Assembly (NCBI GenBank): GCA_946902985.2
Contig: OX336388.2
Location: forward strand, 135,667,846 to 135,731,845
Length of the DNA: 64,000 nt
Direction: 5' to 3'
From: Meconema thalassinum
Taxonomy: Eukaryota > Arthropoda > Insecta > Orthoptera > Tettigoniidae
Shown: piece after piece, positions 31,339 through 40,901 of the stretch
How the letters are laid out: every line of letters begins with the position of its first letter
Numbering within the stretch: position 1 is the stretch's first letter
Program-made: the position numbers and the translations under genes
The notes under the pieces: generated by a model
Database searches by the model: none
What the model was told of the DNA's origin: nothing
Seen by the model: only the letters and a program-made list of their open reading frames with translations

Positions 31339-33843
31339 ATGGCAACTCTGGGAGAAATCCGCGAAGTGATTGAATTAGCATCCGCTCGTACGCGAGAACA
31401 ACTTAGTGAGATGAGAAAGGACATAACCAATGAAATACAGACACAGTTAGCGGCAAATAGTGAAGAAACGCAGACACAGTTAGCGGCAAATAGTGTAGAA
31501 ACGCAGACACAGTTAACGGCTATAAATAAACAATCGGCAGAAACGCAGACACAGTTGGCGGCAAATAATGAAGAAATGCAGACACAGTTAGCTGCTATAA
31601 ATAAACAATCGGAAGAAATACAGACACAGTTAAACACAAAACTATCCGAAGTTAACGAGAATATAAATCAGAAAATCGCTACACAAAACATTCTGGTTAG
31701 TGAACAATTACATAGGCAGTCTGAGAAAAACAATGAAATGTTAAACGCACAAGACGAAAGGAACACTCAAAATCTAGCTGCGCTAACGGTAGAAATCAAA
31801 GAGCACACAAAAGAACAGCTAATCCAATTAGCAAAGGACGTTAGCACTAACAATACCAAACAATTAGGAATAATAAAAGGTATCGAAGATTCGTTTAAAA
31901 AGGAAATAAAAGGAATGGATGAGACTGTTATGGCAAAACTAGCACAAATCGAGCAAGCGTGTTTGACCAGCTCATCTGAGATTAAAGAAGCACACACAAA
32001 CTTAGAAAAAAGGTTTGAGAATATCGAACGAGGGACACAGGGTATGCAAGATCAGATAATTACAGTAGATAACAATATCACGGGCTTAGTGACGGAACTC
32101 AACAAATTAGAAATACAATCAATTAAGAAATGGAAAAAGTTAGAAATTGACCAGGAAGAAATTAAACAAACATTAGAACAGAACAACATTTCTCTGGGAG
32201 AAAGGATAGATAAACTTGAAGATAATCAGGAGGCTAATCAACAGGAAGTCGAAAAACGCTTTGTTAAATTGAAGGATACTATTAGGAAAGATTGGACCAA
32301 GATGAGCGCTGATTCGAAAGATGAACGGCTCGCAGTAAGCAAGAAGCTAGGGGAAAATAACGCGAAAATACAGGCGTTAGAAGAAAATATGAAGTTAAGG
32401 TTTCAAATTCAAGAGGACCGCATGATAAAATCGGAGTTGCAGTCACTTGGACATAATACGATGTTTGCGACACTAATGGAAAAGGGGAAAGGGGAGAATG
32501 CGGAAAGAGAGCACACAATAGACAGCCACGAGCTTGGGCAAAGTCCAAGAACGGTAGACACGCAAGCATTCCAGAATTATGAGGGTCGTAGCTCGACACC
32601 TCAAAACACACAACTTCCCACGCAAGTTATACAAGTCATCCGTGGAAACGAATTTAAACCGAATAAGTTTTTACCAGAGAGCGGAGGGACACCTAAAGCT
32701 TTCTTAAGGGAACTGACAGAATATTTTTCGGACCAAAATGTTAGCTCAACGCGACAATTAAGAATGGTTGAAAAATTTTTGGCGGGCTCAGCACTTACCT
32801 GGTATCTTGGATTTAAGAACACATTTAAATCAATGGAAGGTTTCCACAAGGCCTTCCTAAGCAAATACTGGAGTGGGTCGTATCAACAAAGCTTGCGAAT
32901 GGACTTATACTCGCGCAAATACCATTCCACGCATCAGACGAAATATGCAGATTTTTTCGCCATGCAACTTGTCAAATTGCAGGATCTTGATAATCCCCCG
33001 AACGAAATGGAGCTAATAACTACTATAGGAAAGCAGATGCCTATTAGCGTTCAGCAATTCTTGGTGGCGGCAAATATTACGACCGTGGTCCAGGCAGAAG
33101 AGGTATTAAGGAAGATAGATGAAACCACTAATTACATCAACCCGAGAGAGAAGAGACAGATAGAGTTAGTTAATGCAGTCGAAGTAGTCAAGACACCAAA
33201 CAAAAACACGAGGTCGCAAGCTACAAACACTGGGGATAACCATAGACGGCAGAGCACCGAAGAATATGAGCCGAAATCTCAACCGAGATACGAAAATAGG
33301 GACAGAAACCATAACAATCAGGAAGAAACTAACCGCTACCGGAACACAAACAATCAGCAGTGGCGAGATAATAGGAGATACCAAACGTCATACAATAGGA
33401 ATAATAATAATAACGCACCTTACAATCGGGGATGGCGTGGAGGACACTATAATCAACAATATAGGCCCAGAGACAATAGGCGTTACAACCAGCAACATAA
33501 CGCACAAGATAACCAGCGGTTTAACGAGCAATCGGATCCAAGGGACGATCAGAGAAATTGGAACGAGAGACACGCTGACCCGCAACAGTACCTGGAGGAG
33601 CCACGTAACATGGAAGGAAATAATGATAAATGGGAAAGAGCGATAGATCGGCGGAAGAATCCCGACAACCACGAGGAGGAAAACGGAACACATCAAATGT
33701 TGGAGGCCATGCATGTAGAAACCCAGAGATATTTGGAGGAGCTGCATGGAGAAGAAGAAAATAGAGCAGCCGAAAATAGGAAACAGAAGAATAGCAGGAG
33801 AGATTCGCAGACCGTGTCAGGCAAGGGTCTCGAAATATGGTAA
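31339..33843 (+). CDS. gag: Gag protein of the nested element
   Basis: The frame is open from a Met at 31252, but MATLGEIREVIELASARTRE at 31339 is the likelier start (834 codons). The N-terminal half is a long predicted coiled coil with Gln/Glu repeats (ETQTQLAAN-, INKQSEEIQTQL-type units at about residues 35-100). Residues about 440-610 look like a retrotransposon capsid (GGTPKAFLRELTEYFSDQNV; SALTWYLGF; FHKAFLSKYW). The C-terminal 200 residues are Asn/Arg/Gln/Gly-rich (RGWRGGHYNQQYRPRDNRRY) with no zinc knuckle. It would form particles and bind RNA. The intact ORF in an element without pol suggests recent use or selection on Gag alone. Confidence 0.85.
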   Translation: MATLGEIREVIELASARTREQLSEMRKDITNEIQTQLAANSEETQTQLAANSVETQTQLTAINKQSAETQTQLAANNEEMQTQLAAINKQSEEIQTQLNTKLSEVNENINQKIATQNILVSEQLHRQSEKNNEMLNAQDERNTQNLAALTVEIKEHTKEQLIQLAKDVSTNNTKQLGIIKGIEDSFKKEIKGMDETVMAKLAQIEQACLTSSSEIKEAHTNLEKRFENIERGTQGMQDQIITVDNNITGLVTELNKLEIQSIKKWKKLEIDQEEIKQTLEQNNISLGERIDKLEDNQEANQQEVEKRFVKLKDTIRKDWTKMSADSKDERLAVSKKLGENNAKIQALEENMKLRFQIQEDRMIKSELQSLGHNTMFATLMEKGKGENAEREHTIDSHELGQSPRTVDTQAFQNYEGRSSTPQNTQLPTQVIQVIRGNEFKPNKFLPESGGTPKAFLRELTEYFSDQNVSSTRQLRMVEKFLAGSALTWYLGFKNTFKSMEGFHKAFLSKYWSGSYQQSLRMDLYSRKYHSTHQTKYADFFAMQLVKLQDLDNPPNEMELITTIGKQMPISVQQFLVAANITTVVQAEEVLRKIDETTNYINPREKRQIELVNAVEVVKTPNKNTRSQATNTGDNHRRQSTEEYEPKSQPRYENRDRNHNNQEETNRYRNTNNQQWRDNRRYQTSYNRNNNNNAPYNRGWRGGHYNQQYRPRDNRRYNQQHNAQDNQRFNEQSDPRDDQRNWNERHADPQQYLEEPRNMEGNNDKWERAIDRRKNPDNHEEENGTHQMLEAMHVETQRYLEELHGEEENRAAENRKQKNSRRDSQTVSGKGLEIW

Positions 33844-33937
33844 AAAAGGAAGTTATTGTACGGGAATAGGAGAAGAAGAAGGGAGAAGGAAGAAGATGGC
33901 AACGCGGGGGAGAAGAAGGAGATGACATCACGGTAAA

Positions 33938-34120
33938 ATGGAGAAGAGACAGGAGCGGCTTAAGGAAGTTCAACTAGGGGTTACGAACTTAGGTAACAAC
34001 GCCTACAGAGTCCGAGAGGTGAGCACAGGAAACATGGCTGTGTATAATATTTCACATTTAAAATTGTATCATCAGAGAGAGCCATACGAACCGAGAAATA
34101 ATGTTACTGCAGCAAATTAA
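33938..34120 (+). pseudogene. Integrase C-terminal remnant (pol deletion scar)
   Basis: 60 codons in another frame than gag, starting 95 bases after it. NNAYRVREVSTGNMAVYNIS followed by HLKLYHQRE resembles the extreme C-terminal tail of gypsy-type integrases, where a beta-barrel core is followed by …HLK-Y. RT, RNase H and the integrase core are absent between gag and this piece, consistent with one internal deletion. The intervening 33844-33937 is purine-rich. Confidence 0.6.
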
Positions 34121-34464
34121 ACATTCGCGTGATAACATACAACAAAAGATACGGGGGTACTCTAGTGGTTAAAGCGCTCAAAAGACAGCTCTGACGTGTT
34201 TACAAGTTCAGGCGGAAGTCGTTAATGAATATGTTGATGTTTTGAAAGAGTGAGAGGGGAGACGAGTAGCAAGGAAAGAGGCCGGAGGGCATAAGTATAC
34301 AGGAATTTCCTAATGAGTTTGGAACGAGACGGCTACTGAAACAGACAGAGGCGGACAGTCATTATATTTTGAGGGTGACCAGCAACTTCAAATTTGAGCC
34401 AGAAAAGTAGGGGATGTGAAATTCGACTTCATTTGAGTTCGAATTTCATCAACTAGGGGTCGGA
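34121..34464 (+). other. 3' untranslated part of the nested element with polypurine stretches
   Basis: No ORF. Purine-rich runs (GAGTGAGAGGGGAGACGAG; GCAAGGAAAGAGGCCGGAGG) and AACTAGGGGTCGGA directly before the 3' LTR are candidates for the plus-strand primer. Confidence 0.5.
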
Positions 34465-37106
34465 TGAACCCTTATCATTGTGTCCAATAATAATGTTTCA
34501 TATTAATAAAAACGATGGAAATACTAAATACATGATATGCTGGATATTTGAGTAATATTGATGTAGCAAGAAATCTGGACTTGGTAAGACATGCTACGTG
34601 CTGGCTGGAAATGACCAATAGTTTCACAACCAATGTTATTCTTGGATTTCTGAGAAAATCAGATATGACGCTGTGGCGTACGTGACCATCGAAGGCCAAA
34701 ATGCTGCGTACAAGGCAAGGAGTGAGAGAGAGGAGAATAGTCGTGACGTCAAAATAAGGGCGGGATTTGTAAGGTCAGAGCTCCAACGCCAACTTATCTG
34801 ACCAATAAGAAAACATGACGCCAGAACATAGCGTCAGTGTGTTTTGCGCGGCAATCGGATATAAAAAGATCTAGCGATCGGTTTGCATGTTCGACGGCAG
34901 ATTCGCGACCTGTGAGAAAATACAAGAATTTTGAGAGGTCACACATAATTATAGGCCCATTACTTAAAATATTGAGGAGCTGTTTTTCTCCCACCATTGA
35001 AACTTTAGGCTTTCTGTATATATACACATGTCTGAGATGAACCGGGACACTCCTAATTATTCTTCGACAGTCATTTAAGACGTCCTTAAGACGATATGGT
35101 TTTAAAATTATAGTTGTGTGTCGGCAACGAAGTTGGAAATTTTCATAAATTGTGAGATGGCAATTAGCCATAGAATAGGGAAAGTCGACGATTCTGCATA
35201 GGACGATCTGAGGAAATAAAATACTTAGAACGCAGATAGAACAGTTTAAAAACTTTGATTTAATTGTGTTTTAACAGCAGCAAAATGTCGACCATGGAGA
35301 GAAGACAGCAAGCTTCATCCTCCATTACCATCAGTGTTATGGGCTAACGGCCTAATGATGGGAATTGACGAGGCGGGAGGCCTCTGGAAAGCAGTTTAAG
35401 TGATGAGTATTAAAAAATTGATTTATTGATTTTGGACGAGGGGAATCGCGAGAGATGTGTGGAACTTTGTATAGATTTTATTTGTGTGGTTTAATTTAAA
35501 TTTCAGGGTTTGATTTCTTAACTGACATGCGTGTAGTAAATTTTGGCATTGCGTGACAATTATGTTGTACAGTAAATTTTGTAATTTAAATGTTTTCCTT
35601 ATGTATACGTAATTCTTATTGCGAAACGGCCGCATCGATTAACGTATCTATAAAAAGTGTAGCCATGAATGAGAACCTAGGAACGACAATGATAAATGGA
35701 CTGATTTAATGATATGTTAAACTAATTACTACGTGGGGGGAATATTTGCATTTTGTTGCTTTGATAACTCGGGCTAGGACTGATCCTGTTATTAATTCTT
35801 TATTGTCATTTGGACATGTTGTGTGTCATTATCTGAGAGGTGTGCTGATTCATGCTACGACGAGATCTTCGAGAAATGTGCCACGTATTTTTGGGTGTAA
35901 GTGATGATGATGAGGAGAGGTAAAGCCTGTCCATGACTGCGATATCATTCCGGCAAACTAGTTATCCGTGGGGATAAGTTTGACCTGGGAATGTATTCTT
36001 AAAAATCCCTGAGAGGATGTTTTGAGATAATGTGTTATTTATTTGTACGCGTTTAACAGGTGGCGATTAGCAAAGGTGCTGTACGCTGGCTATGGGCCAG
36101 AATCTATATTTAGCATGGCACTAATTACTACTTGGGGGAAGAAATCAGCCACTCTCTCGGTGATGCGATAACAGGCCCGGTTGTCTCCAGCTCGTTATGA
36201 CACGTTATGTTTGCTTTAAAGCCTAATGAGTTAAGGTTATTTTATTTGGTTTAATTTGGGAAGTTGCCATGTTGTCGATCCAAGTTTCTTTTATCATTAC
36301 TACGACTTATTTGTTCATTGTTTTAAAACGCCAAACTTTCCGGCGTAAAAATTAAAAGTTGTATTTTGTTGTTGTTGGCTCTTATTTTCAAGGCCATTGT
36401 ATTCATATAAATATAATTTGGCAACCGGCCAAACCTGTTCATGTCATGTTATGCCTTCCTAGTGTTTAAGGTATAAGTCGGTAATTCCGCAGCCCTTATT
36501 TTAAATAATACACACGTGTATTTGGTTGTGGTAATCTAAGGTTAGAGCATGTCAGTAGTGTATATAATTATGTAATTGTTGTTCCCACATTTCCGTAATT
36601 CGTCCTTCGCAGTACGGAGTCCGTTCCCGAACCAACTGTTTTGGTCGGAAACGAGCGCCCGTCAAAATGCTCATTACTTGAACTAGTCTTAAAACCCGTG
36701 TCGCTCATAAATATTAAAATTTTGTACTATTTTATTTGTTTGTTATATTTGGATCTTGTGATCCGTTTTCTTTTGTTACTCTGATTTAGGTGACATTGCA
36801 GTCACAATGCTTGTTGACAGCTGTCATACCGTGTCGTCATGGTACGTCAGGCTGGTCAGTTTCAGATCTGTTCACGCGAGTGAACAATAAAAGGGTGGTT
36901 ATAGTTTACCTTTTATGTTGGATTCAGTTAATAAATTTCATTGTTAGTAGATCCTGTTGTTTTTCTTGGCTTTATAATAATAATAAGTTAACCTTATGAA
37001 CCTTGGAAGTTATGTTGATAGCAAAACCTCTAAATCACATTCACAAGAATCCATTACGACCCCGAAATTTTGAATCTTGTCTACATGCTATTTTCCAAAG
37101 GGTTTA
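34465..37106 (+). repeat. 3' LTR (2642 bp) of the nested element
   Basis: Same length as the 5' LTR and essentially the same sequence. It starts TGAACCCTTATCATTG and ends CAAAGGGTTTA. Confidence 0.93.
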
Positions 37107-37113
37107 TACTATG

Positions 37114-37157
<44 letters not shown>

Positions 37158-38005
37158 GTTTAGTATGTTTATTTATAAATTATAATAATACTATAAATGT
37201 CATGACCATTATTATTATCCGGTCATGCCCGGCATCATCATGATTACCAATGTCCTTATGCAATGCTCCCATAATTACCATAGTACTATCACCAGCCTAT
37301 ATACGGCACCATTATTGCCATCAGCGCCACGGCGAATATTGTTATATTTTTTTCCCAATGTACACATGTACACAGTAATCATGCTTTTGTTGCTTTCAAT
37401 TTCTTTCTTCTAACTTCCCCATTTGTCAGGGTGTTCCGTTTTATCCCAAACCAATAAATGCACTTTGAATATTTCCCTTAAATTATACCCTGGAACACCC
37501 ATTTTTCTATTTTCTTCTACCTTTCTTATTGCAGGGAGCACTTTTTCCCTAAGATAGGGCGGACGACGCAATCATCCGTTCGGCCCTGGGTTTTTCTCCT
37601 CCCTGCACAACAATGTACCATCAGCACCATGTATTTTTTTTTTCTCTATCAAACTTCCAAAATGCCAATGTCAATTTCTGTTGCAATATTTTTTATGCCA
37701 ATGTCAATTTCTGTTGCAATATTTTTATGCCAATGTCAATTTCTGTTGCAATATTTGTATGCCAATGTCAATTTCTGTTGCAATATTTTTACGCCAATGT
37801 CAATGTTATGTATATATGTATATCCCATAACCCTCCCCTCTGAACACGAGCTGATCTCACGCACACACATCAGCACGACATCACGACGACGAGGAAGACA
37901 TCTACAGAAGATACGAGGGGACTTCAAGAATAACCACATCGACTACATCTATAACATCAACATCCCAACCCCAAGTTGCGTTCCCGTTCGCGGGGACGCG
38001 AACTA
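37107..38005 (+). other. Remaining 3' non-coding part of the gypsy element
   Basis: It begins with the target-site sequence and a (TTA)n microsatellite (about 37115-37157). It contains the 33-bp repeat array listed next and reaches the polypurine tract. No gene is seen. Confidence 0.7.
37660..37805. repeat. 33-34-bp tandem repeat, five units
   Basis: ATGCCAATGTCAATTTCTGT followed by TGCAATATTTTT repeats four times, plus a truncated fifth copy ending CAATGTTATG. Confidence 0.92.
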
Positions 38006-38021
38006 AATAGGGAAAGAGGCT
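38006..38021 (+). promoter_or_regulatory. Polypurine tract of the gypsy element
   Basis: AATAGGGAAAGAGGCT directly precedes the 3' LTR, the expected site and composition for plus-strand priming. Confidence 0.75.
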
Positions 38022-38899
38022 TGTACAGTACCCCAGGGGTACGCACCCCTTGGAGACCATCCCCCCATCATCTACTTAAATCTCCTAACTGGCAATCCTT
38101 GTAAAGCCAGACCAACATCTATCAAAACCGCAAGGACAGCTTGCAATCCTGGAAAGCTGGCCCAATCCTTGCACAACTACTACAAACATCGACACACTAT
38201 TAACTAGGGCAGCTATGCCATCACAATGCTGACAGCATAGCGCCGAAGAGTATAAGAAGGCGTCTTAATCAGGTCAAGCTCTCAATCAATTATCAGTCTT
38301 ATAGTGTGACGGCCGAAGGCTACGCTGGTATCATCAGGTGAGTGAGTCAGAACGTGTTCAGAATCCTATAACTTTGTAACCTTACTCCCAATTTGTATAG
38401 ACAAGTTTGTACACATTGTAACATCACTACATCCCTTAAAAGGGACTCACATATCCATTATTACTGACCAATAAACACTTGGTCAGTACCTTACACCTGC
38501 TTTACTGTTTACACGCTTCTTTACGCCCTAACTCCCTTCCTGAACCCTCCGTCACTATTAGACGTGACTTATAGTAGCCAGATACTTGCTAAGGCAAGCA
38601 TCATCGTATTCCCGTACCGGCCTGCCTGCTAGGAGCGGCCCGCGCCATATAGCTGACACGTACAAGTCGATTATCTAACCAGTCAGCTGGACGACCAGCA
38701 CAGTGACCCTTGCATTGAGTTCCATCCCCTAAAACACTCCTACATCATTTATAGGAGCACCCTAACACTAAAACAACACTCCACACTGATCAGCTTGCCC
38801 GACTACGGGAAGCTACCCCCTTTTAGGCATTTCTTCTAAATCAACACAATAACTCTTCCGTTTTAGATCCTGCTACCCCCAAAATAGGGATCTAAAACA
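38022..38899 (+). repeat. 3' LTR of the gypsy element
   Basis: 878 bp, TGTACAGTACCCC…CTAAAACA, followed by the ATAT duplication. It was found 21.5 kb from its partner because of the nested element. Confidence 0.95.
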
Positions 38900-38984
38900 A
38901 TATAAGATGCGAACATGGCAGTTATCTTTTGTGCACGAGTTTTCAATTTTGGGAAGCGTGATTTTGGTAGGTACTTGTAGAACT

Positions 38985-39262
38985 GAGCCGGCCCCGGAGG
39001 CCCCGGGTTCGATTCCCGGCTCCGTTGGGGATTTTAAATCTGACGTGAGGGTTGGAACGGGGTGAACTCAGCCTCTGCGGACAGTTGTGTAGCTGTTTGA
39101 CAGTGAGGCCGCGCCCCGATCACGAAAACCAAGATTATCGGTCGCGGGGACCCGATGCGCTGATCAAACGTTATCCCAATATCTGCAGGCCAAATGGCTG
39201 GGCAGCGATCGCTTGGTCGGCCTAGGCCCTTCATGGGCTGTATAGTGCCAAGGGTTGACTTG
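38985..39262 (+). mobile_element. SINE family 4 with 12-bp target duplication
   Basis: The tRNA-derived head GAGCCGGCCCCGGAGGCCCC is joined directly to the B box (GGGTTCGATTCCCGGC); the A-box part is deleted. The body contains GAACGGGGTGAACTCAGCCT. ACTTGTAGAACT flanks it at 38973-38984 and 39263-39274. Confidence 0.88.
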
Positions 39263-39412
39263 ACTTGTAGAACTCAACTTTCGAAACGTTGAGGGATAGT
39301 TGCTTCAATGCATTGTTACTCAATCAGTTCTAGCTGCAACTCGAATACACAAAATGCATAAACGCAATGGGATTGAAAAAGTTTTTCAGTTCTAGATACA
39401 CACAACAGAATA

Positions 39413-40241
39413 TAAGGTGCGTTCAAAAAGTAACGAGCCGGAGGCTGTAATGCGCAAACCGGTGACGACATCGGCTAATTGTGGCGTGTGTAACGAGGTG
39501 TGGTTCCGACCAGAGCGTGGAAGGTCACAGCCCATCGCTAGAGGGCACGCGTGCACGTCACGTGACGATACAAAGCGAACAGCAGCATGCATCAATCGTC
39601 CAACCAAGACCAAGACAGTAGGCCATTCGACATGCTCCCTGGTGTAGTTGAAGACTGTGGGGCACCCATTGGGCACATATTTTGCGCAAGTGCAGTCGTT
39701 CCTTCATGATGGTGTGCACACTTCCGACGCTCAATCCAACCACGGCGGCTATGGCGTTCACTGTCACTTGGCGGTCCTGGGTAATGAGTGCATCACCCAG
39801 CTGGACGTTGTCATCGGTAATGCAGGGGGGTGCCCCAGACCGGGCATCATCGGCTAACGACACCCGTCCTTCCCTGAAGCGCTTGTGCCACGCCTTTACC
39901 TTTGCAAGGGACATGCAGTGTTCGCCGTACACTTGTGACATTCGGCAATGAATATCCGTTCCCTCTACTCCTTCCGCTATCAGAAACCGAACAACACCAC
40001 TTTGCTCTTCGTTTGACGCCTCGATGCCACTGTTTGCAATGCGACTTGCAGCGTTGGACGATTGATGCATGCTGCTGCTCGCTTTGTATCGTCACGTGAC
40101 GTGCACGAGTGCCCTCTAGCGACGGGCTGTGGCCTTCCACGCACTGGTCGGAACCACACCTCGTTACACACGCCACGATTAACCGGTATCGTCACCGGTT
40201 TGCGCATTACAGCCTCCGGCTCGTTATTTGAACGCACCTTA
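39413..40241 (-). mobile_element. Fold-back mariner fragment
   Basis: Termini TAAGGTGCGTTCAAA / …GAACGCACCTTA are flanked by TA (39411-39412 and 40242-40243). The inverted arms are about 190 bp each (39413-39604 and 40053-40241), far longer than mariner's usual ~28 bp. Both arms include the start of the transposase gene, so one end was duplicated in inverted orientation and replaced the other. Confidence 0.85.
39558..40070 (-). pseudogene. Mariner transposase, N-terminal half only
   Basis: The 170-codon frame starts with Met inside the right arm. Residues about 20-145 match the paired helix-turn-helix DNA-binding region of mariner transposases: VRFLIAEGVEGTDIHCRM, AWHKRFREGRVSLADDARSG, VGLSVGSVHTIMKERL, RKICAQWVP. 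The DD34D catalytic domain is missing: after about residue 150 the frame runs into the inverted left arm. It could still bind the ends but not cut. An intact mariner transposase is about 345 residues. Confidence 0.88.
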
Positions 40242-40269
40242 TATATGACCTGTGTGATTGTAGGTAGTG

Positions 40270-40535
40270 GGGCCTGCGTGGCGCAGGAAGTGGGTTTGAT
40301 CCCCATCCAGGTAGTGGATTTTAGAAACATAACTACCACTTTCGGACACGCAAATAGCCCTGGGGTTCACTCAGCCTACACCAGAAATGAGTAACAGGGT
40401 AATTCCTGGGAGCAAAGACGGCCGGGCGTGGAGCTGACGACTCCATCCCATCTAGTGCCGATGTCACAAGTGGAAGCCTCTACCTTCCACTACTCCCAGG
40501 GCCTCCATGGCCTGTACGAAGTTGGCATTGCTTTG
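40270..40535 (+). mobile_element. SINE family 5 copy
   Basis: The tRNA-like start GGCCTGCGTGGCGCAGGAAG and B box GGGTTTGATCCCCATCC are followed by a body with GTTCACTCAGCCTACACCAG and GGGCCTCCATGGCCTGTACG. No clear duplication was read at its ends. Confidence 0.6.
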
Positions 40536-40901
40536 ATTATAGATACAGTGAAACCTCTGTTAATTAAGATACCAGAGACGGTCCCATGGATAACTGTCGT
40601 TTTAGAGGGGTGGTCTCTTAATAGGGGTAAGTTTATACTGCATTATTAATCAAGTGCAGTTGGAAAACACACTTGATTACAATTTATCTGCATTGGTTCA
40701 CATTTAGTACAGATTAATTACAATTAGTTATTTTCTGAGCTCTGTCATTTAAAAAAGTCACGAATTGATCTCTGTTTCAGATTAGCACATCCTTTTTTTT
40801 TTAACAATTTCACTTTCTTGAATATCTCTGAGTGAGTTCGAAATTCCATTAATTTGTTCTGGGTTCGAACAATCTTCTAGGAGAGGCGTTTTATGTATTT
40901 T

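Larger units (their letters stand above)
28146..37106 (+). mobile_element. Non-autonomous gag-only LTR retrotransposon with 2642-bp LTRs, nested in the gypsy element
   Basis: Direct repeats 28146-30787 and 34465-37106 have identical length, begin TGAACCC and end GGGTTTA (a near-perfect terminal inverted repeat with one C-to-T change from the expected TTCA). I noticed a single substitution between them (near 30398 against 36718), so the insertion is very recent. The flanks read ATTACTAC on the left and TACTATGG on the right, a probable 5-bp duplication (TACTA) with one-base ambiguity. The internal 3.7 kb encodes one gag and only a short integrase-tail remnant, so protease, RT, RNase H and most of integrase must come from elsewhere. 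Confidence 0.9.
15677..38899 (+). mobile_element. Ty3/gypsy LTR retrotransposon with OTU-containing gag (host of a nested element)
   Basis: Two 878-bp LTRs (15677-16554 and 38022-38899) begin TGTACAGTAC and end CTAAAACA. ATAT flanks both ends (15673-15676 and 38900-38903), a 4-bp target duplication of the kind made by 17.6/297-type gypsy elements. I noticed only one LTR difference (TACTCC against TACCCC), so the insertion is young. Order: PBS, gag-protease with OTU domain, RT-RNaseH-integrase, and a long 3' non-coding part that received a second retrotransposon (28146-37106). Without that insertion it is about 14.3 kb, unusually long for a gypsy element. I found no env. Confidence 0.93.

Noticed and set aside
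32282..33973. Minus-strand ORFs opposite the nested gag
   Set aside because: Antisense shadows of the gag coding sequence.
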